Shown piece after piece: positions 10,984-22,160 of a stretch of DNA of 64,000 nucleotides (positions within the stretch are counted from its first letter, which is position 1; every line of letters begins with the position of its first letter). The position numbers and the translations under genes are program-made. Source of the DNA: Ignelater luminosus (taxonomy: Eukaryota; Arthropoda; Insecta; Coleoptera; Elateridae); assembly GCA_011009095.1 (NCBI GenBank), contig VTPC01000883.1, positions 1 to 64,000 on the forward strand, written 5' to 3'. The notes beneath the pieces were generated by a model, which was not told the origin of the DNA, ran no database searches, and saw nothing but the letters and a program-made list of their open reading frames with translations.

Positions 10984-12426
10984 CTATGGACGAATCGTTT
11001 CCAATATCCAGTCGATTACTTCAGGAGTAACTTTATTAGCATCAATTGGTTTATCTTTCGAGCATACCTTGTCTTCATCTCCATACACTTTATTAACAAT
11101 CGAATCAACAAACCATTGGTGTTTATAAGAATACATTAGTGCGCCACCTTCGTCTCCGGTACATGCTACATACATATTATTTTCAGGAGGCTTCAAACAC
11201 ACGATAGTATACGAATCAAGGGGCAATTCTAGTGGAAATTCTTTTAACTTGAAGCATTCCTCTAAATCTGTTAAGTTATATGAAAGCCGTTTTTTGACAA
11301 CCCCTTGTTGATCTAAAATAATGAATTTATAGACGACCTAAACATCGCTTGTATAGTACAAACCTTCTGCGCCCCAACCAGAAAGGATAAACGTTTCGAA
11401 ATTATCAGGTTCTCCAGCATTCTCAATTGGTAAACAAATTGGTCTAACAAAATCTAAAACAATCCCATAATTATAAATAACGTTATATCTTATGCGACCA
11501 TTATAATAATACCTGTGTAGGTTACTCTTTCGGCCAATCTGAATAAAGCAAAATCGTATGAATAATCGGTTTCTATTTCTACTCTGTGTATTTCTTCTTC
11601 AACTCTTATTTCAACAATTGGCTCGGTACATTCGGGAAATTCCGGATTCTGAACACAACTGATAGTCTTATTTGTATTATATTGACCTAGACGAACTTTT
11701 AATCTAAAATATTATTGCAGACACTTTTAACATTTAAAATAAGTAAATTACATACGGATTCCTCGCGCAAAATCCATTTGTTAAAACATATCTTGTATTG
11801 ATAAGAACGCCGCTACATCTGTCGGCGAATTCCAAAGGGTCGTTTAATTCCTCGCCTTCATCACCAAACAGCACATGTACTAACCAAGGAAATTCGTCTA
11901 AAGCCGTTTCAGTATCATTATAGAACCTGTCATCAGTATGCTGTAATCCACAATATTTTCTGGTTGGTATTAATTTCTTTAAAGCATATTCTCTTTGAGC
12001 TTTTTTGTCGGAAATAGCTGAATCATTAGCTATACTATTAGTTTTATTTTCTATAACTGTAATAACATTATTTTCTAAAACTACATTCGTGTTATTAGTT
12101 TCTAAAACTGGATTAGTATTGTTCGACACAATTAATGTTGTAGGACAACAAACCCATAAATCCCTTAAAGACCAGTCAGAACAAATTGAATTTTTTACAT
12201 GTTCTATATCGGATGGGTTTGAATTACCCAGAACCTTTTGCAAAACGGTACATTCAAAGATGGACATGCAGTAACCTTTTTCACTAGTTGGTGTTAAACA
12301 AGGAAAAACTAGAATATAAATAGTTTAAAAACAGTTTTAAAACTCTAATTTAGCAATTTGTTTCTCACCGATCTCACTGGTAGCAACACTAACTAATATT
12401 AAAATAACATATTTGCGTAAAAACAT
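10984..12426 (-). CDS. SPH1: secreted CLIP-domain serine protease homologue (5 exons)
   Basis: Exons on the minus strand are 12369-12426, 11756-12308, 11513-11703, 11364-11453 and 10984-11312. All introns are GT-AG and the sum is 1221 nt, giving 406 aa with no stop. Residues 1-18 form a signal peptide (FLRKYVILILVSVATS). Residues 23-74 are a six-cysteine CLIP domain ending in CC. An Asn/Val-rich linker follows, with possible N-glycosylation sites. The protease-like domain starts at DEFPWLV. The usual R-IVGG activation site reads R-FYND. The catalytic His is Phe199 (TNGFC instead of TAAHC), Asp254 is kept (YDFALFRL), and the Ser is Glu352 (GDEGG instead of GDSGG). It cannot be a protease. CLIP homologues of this kind act as cofactors in insect haemolymph cascades such as melanisation. 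That role is inferred from the family. Confidence 0.93.
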
Positions 12427-12517
12427 ATCTAAGTAGAAATGACGTTGATTTAAAAATACAGACGTAAACAGTGGTTGAGCTTTTAGAAATTTGTGTAAAG
12501 AATAACTTATTCCAGTG

Positions 12518-12525
12518 TTTAAATA
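12518..12525 (-). promoter_or_regulatory. Putative TATA element of SPH1
   Basis: On the minus strand the word TATTTAAA lies 92 nt before the SPH1 ATG. The surrounding sequence recurs, diverged, at 27865-28020, which supports this as a functional 5' region that was duplicated. The start site itself cannot be placed. Confidence 0.45.
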
Positions 12526-12832
12526 TCATTCAGCATGTGAGAAGTGTTGAAGAGGGTATTGACCTTGATAATACTAAAATAGCGGTAATAGCTGGTTTTT
12601 AAATTAACGTCACTGGAAATATTGATACCAAGAACACACTTTCACGCATTTCTGTGAACTTTTAACGTATTAATCTAGAAAATAGTATTTCGTGAATTCT
12701 GACTCACTAAATATTTTTTTACTTCTTTGCCTTTTTTAAATTTGTAAATTTAATTTTTCTTGTTTTCCGATAAAAGACAGTGGTAGCGATCTCGCAAAAT
12801 GTAGCTTTGGTGCTAACATTGGGTGAACAGTA

Positions 12833-13038
12833 CAGGCCGTGCGATATATCTTGGCGAACGTCAGCACGTTAGTAGTACTAATTTAAGTAGATTAGAACAA
12901 AAAATACCTTAAATAGTAAAAACAAATAACTATATTATGCGATGTGCACCTGCATCTTTAAAAAAATCAGAAAAAAGCCTGTGGTAGGATATAATGCAAC
13001 GCACTCCATTTATTCGCCAAGATATAACGTGCAGTCTG
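12833..13038. mobile_element. 206-bp MITE with TA target duplication
   Basis: The left end CAGGCCGTGCGATATATCTT and the right end (reverse complement begins CAGACTGCACGTTATATCTT) form 26-bp imperfect inverted repeats. TA occurs on both sides (12831-12832 and 13039-13040). There is no coding capacity. It is a Tc1/mariner-type miniature element about 400 bp upstream of SPH1. Confidence 0.8.
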
Positions 13039-13156
13039 TATATAATATTAAAAGAAAATTCATTTAACAAAAACAAATATAATGTTCAATATTTTCACTT
13101 AAGGTGGCCGATACTGCAAGTGTCAAATGTGTGCACTGGCTTGTTTGATTGCCATG

Positions 13157-13212
13157 GTATTTAGATCAGACAACGACGCGATAAAGCGAAAAAGGCAGAG
13201 GTATGTTTACAG
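13157..13212 (+). pseudogene. Left piece of an ORF split by the P element
   Basis: An ATG at 13157 opens a frame (MVFRSDNDAIKRKRQR then YVY) that runs into the P element's target site GTTTACAG at 13205-13212. If the P element and one copy of the duplication are removed, the same frame continues from 17763 to 17943. The protein is not recognised from this part. It may be an older mobile-element gene. Confidence 0.5.
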
Positions 13213-16200
13213 CACAGTATAGAAACCTTACGGCTACAGTAAGATCACTGTTCTAAGATTTATGTATTTAGTTCTTGTGCGCCCGATCAACGCGTGGTGA
13301 CTGCGCAGTTCTCATAAACGCGTCACAAATATCCCAACTTTTAAAGGACGCACACTGTAATCACGTGTTTGTACGAAGTTTTTGAGGTTAGCTCTAAATA
13401 TTAGTTTATATTATAGTGTATATTTGTGTAAATTAGTGTATAAATAAGTATTTGTGTAAATTTCTGTCTATTTGTGTAAATTAAGTACATATTTGCGTAT
13501 ATTAGTGTATATTTGTATTTGTTTGGTAATGTTAATCAAACTACGATGCCTTATACGTGTTGTGCTATTGGATGTAATAGCTCTACTGGAAACCCAGATA
13601 TTAGTTTATTCAGATTTCCTAAAGATCATGAAAGGTATGTATACTTTCCATAATATCGAGCAATTTTAATAAACAGCAAGTTTACATTAAAAAAAACTTT
13701 AGAACAAAATACTGTTTGAATGAAAAATAAAATATATTTAAATGTGTTTATTCTTAACAGGTGTAATATATGGAAAACTAAGATTAAGAACGGTAATATC
13801 GACAAATTCACTGCTGAAATGTGCTACAACAAATTGAGGTTGTGCAGTAAACATTTTGAAATTGAAATGTTTTCCAGTATGCAGATGAATCGATTAAAAT
13901 CAACAGCTATTCCAACAGTATTTAGTGCTGGAAGTGAAACTGAAATGATACAATCAAAAGTTGAAGTTCATGCAGAAGAAGATATAGATTTAAATCCATT
14001 ACCCCTCCGAGATGATTTTATTGAAGTAGAAATGAACTCGTCAGAATTTAGAGGTAGGTAAATTATTGTATAGTAAGCATGAACATATTTTAATAACAGA
14101 ATTATTTCAGATACAGAAACAATATTTGATAGCAGTAATGGAATGGAAAGTTCATTCAAATTATTATCGAGTATAGAAGTAGACCAAAATGTTGCATCCT
14201 CAAGGGCAATTAAAAATAAATTCATCAGAAATGCAAGGTGTTTAACACTATAGTAAATAATACACAAACTTTCCTACTTCATCATTACCTTTTTGTGACT
14301 TCAATATATTCTTCAAAAAATCAAGACTAATTTTGGTATCATTAATATTAAAACTCCATTTCAAATTGAAACAAAATGAATTCATTTTAGTATTTAATTT
14401 CACATGTTCATTTAGTTCAAAATTTTGCTTAATTCAGAAAACTAAGTTTGTTTTAACTAAAATATTGTATTTGGTCTTGATAAAGAAATAGGTCATCCTT
14501 CGTAATGTCAACTCAGAATTAATTTTGTTATAATTTGGTATGGAGGTTTTAATATTAATGATTATCAAGATTAATTCTAGCAATTTTTAAAAGAATAATT
14601 ATATTATTTTAGATAGCTGTGTTCAAACTGGGAAAACATTGACCCACGGTACCCCAAGAAAGCTGAAGTTACGATCAAAAATTCGAACCCTTCAACGAAA
14701 ACTTCTGTCAGTTAAGAGCAACAACACACATGAAATTACTGAAGAAGATGTGACTACTTTTATGAAATAGAATTACCCTTCTGTTGCAAATTTTGTTAAA
14801 ATGCAAATGCATTTAACAAAAGTTGCACCAAAAGGGGCAAGATATACAACTGAATTCAAACAGTTGGCATAAATGATTTATTTCCTGGGTCCAAAAGTGT
14901 ACAAATTCTTGCGGAAGACTTTACAGCTACCATCCAAGTCTACTTTATTAAGAATAACTAGAAAATGGGAGATTTATCCTGGTTTCAATGATTTCATCTT
15001 TTCAGCAATCCAAATTCGAGTTAATACACTTGGGACATTAGCTCGAGACTGTGTGTTGTGTTTGGATGAAATGTCATTAAAGACATTTTTGTTTTAAAAC
15101 ATTTCTCAGGATAGCATTATTGGTTATCATCACTCCATTTCTGGTAAATCATATGATGTAGCCAATAATATCTTAGTTGTTATGGCTAGAGGCATTAATG
15201 GCAACTGGAAGCAACCTATTGCATATTTCTTTTTAAATTCAATCTGCTCTGTGGATGATTTAATTAAAATTATTTTTAGTGTCACAACAAAATTACAAAA
15301 TATTGGCTTAAATGTTTTATCTGTAGTATCAGATCAAGGCACAAATTTTATGAAATTGTCGAAACAATTAAATGTAACATCAGAAAGCCATATTTTCTTA
15401 TAAATGATAAAAAAGTTTTTTATCTATTTGATGTTCCCCACTTGCTCAAATCTACTCGCAATAACTTTTTTGCCCATCATTTTGATTTTTCAGAAGGTAG
15501 GCTTTCTTAGAACGCTTTTATGAAAAAGACAAGCAACAAAAATACAGGTTAGCACCAAAGCTAACAGATATTCACATACATTCTAATTCATTTCAGAAAA
15601 TGAAAGTAAAGTATGCAAGCCAGGTCTTTAGTGCAACTGTGGCAGCTGGTTTAAATTGCTATATTTCACTTGGGCAGTTACCAAATGAGGCCATGGCAAC
15701 AGCAACTTTTGTTAAATTAGTGGATACTCTATTTGATATACTGAATTCTTGGAAATTTGGTGCTTCCAAATTTAGTAACAGACCTTTTATGGGTTCAAGT
15801 TACCAAATTGAATTTTTGAAACGAATGCTCAATTTATTTCAAGAATTAAAGGTGGTGACTAAAACAGCTCGAGATGTCACCAACAACATAAAATTTATCA
15901 CAGGATGGCAAATTACCATATCTGCTGTTTTAAACCTGTGGGTAGATTTAAAAAGTAGAGGTTATAAGCATCTTTTTACTCGGCGTCTAAACCAAGATGG
16001 TTTAGAGAACTATTTTGGAAAAGTTAGAAACCTCTTTGGTAATAATAGAAATCCAACCCCAATCCAGTTCGTAAGAGGATTTAAAAGATTATTTGCCATT
16101 AATTATTTTATGCAAGCCGAGGGTAGTAATTGCATTGAAGACTTAGACTCTGTTTTAGTAACAATTAATGATAAGTATATGAAACAGCTTGACTTGATGG

Positions 16201-17754
16201 TTACATCACCATCATCTCCTCCTCCTGCAGTGCATATTGATGTTGTTGATTATCGTCATTGGGACAATGTTACCGAACAAAATGGATTTGAATATGTTAC
16301 TGGTTACCTGGCTAGAAAATGCTGCGAACGTCACAGTTGTGACCTTTGCATTGGTTATATATTTGGAAGTGGGGTGGAAATTATTAATAATACGAATATA
16401 TACACTCATTTCAGGGCATATGAGAATGCAAAAAACAGTCCTTTTGGAAATTTATGTTTACCAACTATTTTGTTTAATAGATACATATCTAATTTGGAAA
16501 ACATTTTTTCAAAATTGTTTCCAGTTCTTTCAATACAACCAAATGTTGGTGGATCACTCAAACAAAAATTATTGAAAGTGCCTAATAATAACCCATGTAG
16601 CAACTTTCCCATAGATTACTTAATTTCATTGTTTGTTCGTGTTAGAATATTTTATACATTAAAGTTTAGCAATAGGGATTTTAAAAAAGCACCAAGTTCT
16701 AAGAAACATCCTAAATTATCTATATTACTGCACACATAGTTTGACATACTGTTATGTTGCATTTATTTTGCATCGAATTGTAGTAATGAGATATATTTGT
16801 AGTCCTTGTGTATGTGTAATGTGTAATTTGTTTTTTGATGATGTAGGTATGTGTATTGCACTACTTTAATATTTGTACGTAGGTATATATATATAATATG
16901 TATATAATGTTCATGTTCATTTTACAATAAACGTAATTTATGAGACTGTTTTGTTTTTTTATTTTTAATATTTTGATAATAATTTATAAGTTTTCAAAAT
17001 AGCTGCTTATGTTACATGGTAAGAAAAAGATATTTATGTGCTTTACTTCCCTCGCCTTCAGTTCATAAAGTAAATAGAACACCAGAAAAAAACGACTTTC
17101 TTCCCGAGATTCACACACTGTTTCTTTGTCAACCATAAAAAATATATCAACGATCTAAATTAAAGTTAGTCTAAATTAAAACTGAATCTTTGCAACTAAT
17201 TGTAAGACACTTTTGGTATACATTGTACCCAAAATATATCCATACACATAAAAATTAAACAGCAGGGAGGAAAAATTGCTTGGTCTCCTGCTAAAAGAAA
17301 AAAGTAATTTCTTTTTTGACAAGATATAACAAAATGAGCACCTGTTTTAGTAAGGTCGACAAAAAGGGTATTCAGTTATTAAATACTTGAAATCAGCTAA
17401 TATATTCACTTCAGAATTTACAATCTAAGCCATATTTGATAGAATCAAAAGTTAAATTATTTTTACAAAAACACGATAAGTATAAAATATTTAATATTTA
17501 TATTTATAATCGGTAATAAATGTTAAAACTTTGAAATCAACAATTTTTAGCTATATTTTTGTTGATATGAGTAACTAAAACAAATGCATTTTATTTTATT
17601 AAATACCCTCCCCCTGTTTCTACGCCACTGTGGAATCTCTACGCCTATGAAAATATGCGCGCGGTGACGATGCGCAGTACAAAATTGTGGACAGGAACCT
17701 CAAAGGTACCGCCACGAAGTGAAGTTACTGTATCCGTAAGGTTTCTATACTATG
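13213..17754 (+). mobile_element. P element (4542 bp, 8-bp target duplication GTTTACAG)
   Basis: Terminal inverted repeats of about 30 bp begin CACAGTATAGAAACCTTACG at 13213 and, as reverse complement, CATAGTATAGAAACCTTACG at 17754. They differ at two positions. An exact 8-bp target duplication GTTTACAG lies at 13205-13212 and 17755-17762. Both the 8-bp duplication and the roughly 30-bp repeats beginning CA are as in Drosophila P. The element encodes a THAP-type transposase on the plus strand. The perfect duplication and near-identical ends imply a moderately recent insertion, although the coding region is already broken. Confidence 0.96.
13546..16739 (+). pseudogene. P-element transposase (THAP9-like), several stops and frameshifts
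   Basis: Apparent exons are 13546-13634, 13761-14053, 14111-14237 and from 14617 onward, with GT-AG introns. The N-terminal C2CH THAP zinc finger spans the first intron: CCAIGC in exon 1 and LCSKHF then AIPTVF in exon 2. A coiled-coil-like segment follows (RKLKLRSKIRTLQRKL). The catalytic domain shows LCLDEMSLK (first Asp), VSDQGTNF (second Asp) and RLNQDGLENYFGKVR (Glu), then a Cys/His-rich segment CCERHSCDLC. Stops at 14768, 14871 and about 15096, and frameshifts near 15404 and 15495, break the gene. The last 379 codons (15600-16739) are still open. It once cut and rejoined P ends in a GTP-dependent reaction; that role comes from Drosophila P. Confidence 0.93.
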
Positions 17755-17762
17755 GTTTACAG

Positions 17763-18548
17763 TAACTCTGTTTCACTCAAAATATTAAACACTGAGCAAA
17801 AAGCTATTGCGCAAACACCCACAAGTTATCGGCTTTTCACATGTGTTTGCCGAAATGTCAGAGTCGAAAAAAAAATTTTTGATTGGAAAGGTAAAACAGT
17901 AACACAAAAAAATACAAGAAAAGACTGCAACAGGTTGCATTAGCAAATAAATTAAAAAACAATCATGGAAAGTTCGTGTCACCTAACCTTACAATTAACG
18001 TAAATACTCAAGTAAACATTAATACTGATACATTTGATGATCGATGGTTGTCGAATTATTCATTTAAAAACATTGGGAAAAAATATGATTTTGTATGTAC
18101 CGGGAAAACAAAGAAAGCTGATAACAAGTTAGAAAATATTACTACAGAGTTGAACATAAATTGTGATAAAGCCCATGATGCTCTTCATGACGTAGTTATG
18201 TTGGATCAAGTTTTAAACAAATTAAACATTACCAAGAATGATTTACTTGGTTCTTTTTTTAGTTGGGACGATGCTTGTAAAAAAATAAAATTTTTGCAGA
18301 ACTTGCCTGTTTCTATGAAAGAATTAAAGTTATTAAAAGACTGTGCATCTACAGGTATTAGAAAAAAAAATGGTCGTTGCAAACGTGACTTGCTTAAAGA
18401 AGCATATAAAAAAGATAAATATACTGGTATATTACAAATTTTAGGCAAAGATGAGAACGGCGTTGTTAAAGTTACCAAAAGCAAAAAAATATTAGAAAAA
18501 AGTTTTAATTTTTTCGCAAATCAAGAAAAAACGACCAAAAAATTTTAA
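17763..18548 (+). pseudogene. Right part of the ORF split by the P element; exonuclease-like tail
   Basis: The frame entering from the P-element target site runs to a stop at 17943. It continues after a one-base slip in an A-run near 17907 (KKRLQQVALANKLKNN) into the 190-codon frame ending at 18548. The later part has AHDALHDVVMLDQVL, which looks like the third motif of a DEDDh 3'-5' exonuclease. Next come SMKELKLLKDCASTGI and a C-terminal segment ending in VTKSKKILEKSFNFF. This arrangement resembles the multicopy insect genes usually annotated PML-like exonuclease. Motifs I and II of the nuclease are absent, so it is at best a remnant. It was probably part of an older mobile element. Confidence 0.55.
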
Positions 18549-19079
18549 ATATTTTAGTTAATTATATCTTATTACATATCTTATTATATGTTATTTGATC
18601 TAATAAATATATCTGTATTCATAAACCCTCGTTCATATTATTTGTAATAAAAAATTTCTATAAAACTTATATTCTCACATTGCATGCATGTTTAAATTTC
18701 GAGCGCGTTATATAACCTCTTTTACGAGGTTGCCACGTCTAATCAACAACGAAATAAAAAGTAGATTTGTGCTAATTATTTGCTAATTACTATTGTCACA
18801 TGCTCTGAAGCTTTGTTTGTAAGTATCTAAAATGTATAAAAATTTTTTTCTTTCACTTTTTCCCGTTTTTATTGAAATCTGCACGGTACCTTTTGTGAAA
18901 TAAAATAGAATCTGTAATTTCTCATAAGCCTCAATGTTAAAGGCATAAAATTTTAAATATTAATATCTTTTTACTGGTTCTCTGTAGCTCTTTAAGACTT
19001 TAACTGGTTCGCTATCTTATTATAATCTACCAATATGCCAAATTTCATTAAATTCTGAACAGTAATTCTAAAACCGACG
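18549..19079. other. Non-coding stretch with a perfect short hairpin
   Basis: AT-rich. At about 18714-18731 AACCTC and GAGGTT form a perfect 6-bp stem with a 6-nt loop. Nothing else is recognisable. Confidence 0.4.
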
Positions 19080-21709
19080 CACACTGGGGCAAGTGCCCTC
19101 TAAACATGATATCAAATATTCTAAGTAAATTGAGTGGTAGAAGGTGATGAGTTTCTAAGATAATGCCAAATAAAACATAAATAAATTCATATAGAACCAA
19201 ATTTAACCAAACAAAAATAACGCAGTAAATATAATAAATTAAATTAATAAAATAAATTTATTATAAATTACTTGTATGTATGTATCTGTAAATAGATTTC
19301 ATCTGACAGGACTGCCTGATTCTTGTTGTGCAGGTAATAGCATAGCTAAAACTTCCTTCGGAAAATGTTTTGATTTTCTTTTGGGAAGTAGCCTGAAACC
19401 GGTGATAATCGGGTCAGATGAAATAAGAAGACGACAGAAAATATCTTCATTTGTCTTGACCCGATCACACTTTCTTAAAAAGTCTTCTCTAAATCTTTTC
19501 TGGTCCTTTTTTGACGTATATTCTGGCAGTATCTATGCAGAGTGTTTCAAATTTTACCGGATCAATACGAAATCCGTTTGATCAGTATAATATAAATTTT
19601 TTTTATTAAATCACGATCTATTCCTGTTATAGACGCCGATATATCACAGTTTTCAAAAAATCTCCTTGCGGTGTTTCTGTTGTTGCTGCTTCCAAAGCCT
19701 GGTTTAGGCATGTCTACTGTTTCTGAATTCTGCTTTTGTTTTTAGAAACTATTGTCTTTGCTTCTTTATCGCGTGCCCGCCATGAGTCAGTTGGAAGTTT
19801 ATAGGATATATGCAAAAGGGAAGACTGAATTTTCAGTTTTAACACTTTATCTATTTCATTAAACTGTTTTGAAGTTGCGCCACACAAATAACATTTTTGT
19901 ATGGTTTTTGTGTCTGTTAACGCGTTACAAATCTTTCCGTCAATCATTTAAAAAATTAATCGGTGACTTACAATAACAACAACGTTTCCTAAATTAATCA
20001 CAGTAGATTGTAATAAGTTGATCTGATTGTCAATATATGATTTTTCTGTTGTGGAAAGTTCAGTGCTTTCTCTTTTAAATTGCATCCTTATCGGTCGGCA
20101 GTATCTTGTCGAGGATGGGCGAGGATTTTGCCAAAAAATGGTTTCGCTGCACTTCAGGTCCCCTTTTATTAATTGCAGTGGAACGAGAGAAGATAAAAAA
20201 AATCGAGAAGTCAGTACCTTCACTTTTGCTGTGCTTTTGCTTGTAAGAATTCAAGCCAGCACTCCCATCGAATCCCCACTTATAGACCAATTCCAATTCT
20301 AAATTATTTGAAAAAGATATCTGAGCGATTATTACTTCATTAAGATATTTTACCAAACGACTCGCTGTGTGATCCAGAAGTGCCTGTAATTTTACTTCAA
20401 TGCAATTTTCACTTGAAGTGATATACTATTCTGGTTCTGGATAACACAATTTTTTGGCTTTTTGCACAATTCTATAAGAAGGAAATCTCTTTTTATCTTT
20501 AAATCTAATAACTTCGTATTGGTTTCGGAACAGTTTTGCCTCTACTATCATTGAAAGAGCTTCTTCTCCTGTCATTGTGATAGTCTTTTGGTTTTTCATA
20601 TCTAAAAAAGCTTTTTTGTACCGTTCTGCTCTTTTAGGATATGCTGTAAAGATCTCTTTAACTAACTTTGAAGCTTCAACTCGACCATCTGATCGTAAGC
20701 TCATTTGAGCAGCGTGGGAAAGCTAATCAGCCGAATAGTTTTGTCGTAGTTGTAGAGTTCTCATACGTTTGCTACAATCAGAAGCTTCATCAAATAATAA
20801 TCTTTCACGACCTCTTTTCTTTTCCAAGAGTTCATTGTATAATGGGAACTTGATTGTTGCGTTAAGCCAGCTTTCGTTCCTATTAACAAATTTCTGGTAT
20901 GTTCTGTTTGATTCGTTCCATTTTTGTTTGAATTGAGATGTAAAATTGCTAATAATTTGATTAACGACTCTTTTTTTCAGATTCGGGACATTTACACAAA
21001 TTCTAAAGGTGCTTCTTTAGAAAACTCAACTGTTTCTCGATATTCTTTAGACCTGTTTGCCTCATCAGCTTAACTAAGTTATTTCTAGATAGATACAAAC
21101 TATTTTTTCCAGTATCTAAGGTATTTTCTAAAACCACAAAAAAACTAAAATTATTTCATTTAATTTAATCCACAGCCTATAACTTCAAGGGTGGCAAACG
21201 GTGGCAGAAGTAAAGATGTTTTTTTAATAATGGACACACTAAATAATCCTTATTTAAAAAAGGAGCGCTTCAGCTCGTTAATAAGTTAACTTCCTGCATT
21301 CATTTATGTTCAAATCGTGAAAACATAAAACAACTAAATTATGTTTCTTGTCAAGCCAAATATAAACACTAAGCAAAATAATACAAGTAAAAATACATAC
21401 ACAATGTTAAAATACCTACCTGTAGACATATCTTCCATGTTCAGTTTATGTTATTTCAAAACACAACATAAAATATAAATGAGTCCAATTGTTGTAATCT
21501 TCCAGTAAAAATGAAACTCGAATGATAGGTAAATTAAGTGCTAACTTTAACACTGCCATAGTAAGAAAACAAATACATTACAATCTGATTAGTGTGTGAT
21601 TATGTTAGCTTATCTCTTTAAGGTTATAAAAATATATAAATTGTCAGTTTTCGAATAATCTTGTTTTTTCAATTGTTATCATGTTTAGAGCGCTCTTTGT
21701 CCCAGTGTG
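19080..21709 (-). mobile_element. Transib element (RAG1-related), 5-bp target duplication CGACG
   Basis: The left end CACACTGGGGCAAG at 19080 and the right end (reverse complement CACACTGGGACAAAG at 21709) are inverted repeats. Both also share CTCTAAACATGATA a little further in. CGACG is duplicated exactly at 19075-19079 and 21710-21714. Five-bp GC-rich target duplications and CAC-initial ends are hallmarks of Transib. The CACACTG heptamer resembles the vertebrate V(D)J signal heptamer CACAGTG. Length is 2630 bp. The decayed transposase lies on the minus strand. Confidence 0.93.
19299..21070 (-). pseudogene. Transib transposase (RAG1-core-like), decayed
   Basis: In order along the minus strand: LLFDEASDCSKRMRTLQLRQ, then MSLRSDGRVEASKLVKEIF (20426-20704). 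Next is YKWGFDGSAGLNSYKQKHS, whose Asp is the likely second catalytic residue. Then come MIDGKICNALTDTKTIQKCY with CYLCGATSKQFN (a zinc-binding CxxC), LHISYKLPTDSW, and GFGSSNNRNTARRFFENCDI. The last pieces are KFETLCIDTARIYV and LLISSDPIITGF, ending in a TGA at 19299. The blocks match the RAG1-core-like order of insect Transib proteins, from memory of the family. They are spread over several frames with stops. The gene is dead. Confidence 0.85.
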
Positions 21710-21884
21710 CGACGGTACTACCTTAAATGCATGTCAAAATTTTATTTTACATCTTCTAAACTTCACACGGGTGTACATACAGTTTATTTTCTTAAAAAAA
21801 TAATTTCTCCAGCGTTATGTGTAGTTGATGTTCAACTCATTAAATTAGTATTTATATTTTCATACTTCATAATAATATTTATTA

Positions 21885-22160
21885 CTATACGGAGTGTCCT
21901 ATGTACTTACAAGGGACATGCACGTAGTGTACCGATTTTTTGAAACTTGGCGTATAAGTAGTACGGGTCAAAACACTAGACACGTACTCGTATTTCTTTG
22001 TATCGGCTGAGCTCGACGTTAAGAAGGCAAAGCCACCCTCAAAAATTCGATAAATTTTATTTAAAGCCCTGTAACTCCCAAACGGTAGTAGATATCGAGA
22101 TGGTCTAAATAGCAGAGTTTCATAACTTTTCATCCCCTATCAGGTGGTAGAACCTTTCGT
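21885..22160. repeat. Dispersed-repeat-like segment
   Basis: Contains phrases such as GCCCTGTAACTCCCAAACGG that resemble high-copy non-autonomous repeats of insect genomes. The open frames on both strands here are accidental. Boundaries are not defined and the family is not identified. Confidence 0.3.

Noticed and set aside
18714..18731. Short perfect hairpin as a terminator
   Set aside because: Such hairpin terminators are bacterial; the setting is eukaryotic and a 6-bp stem is common by chance.
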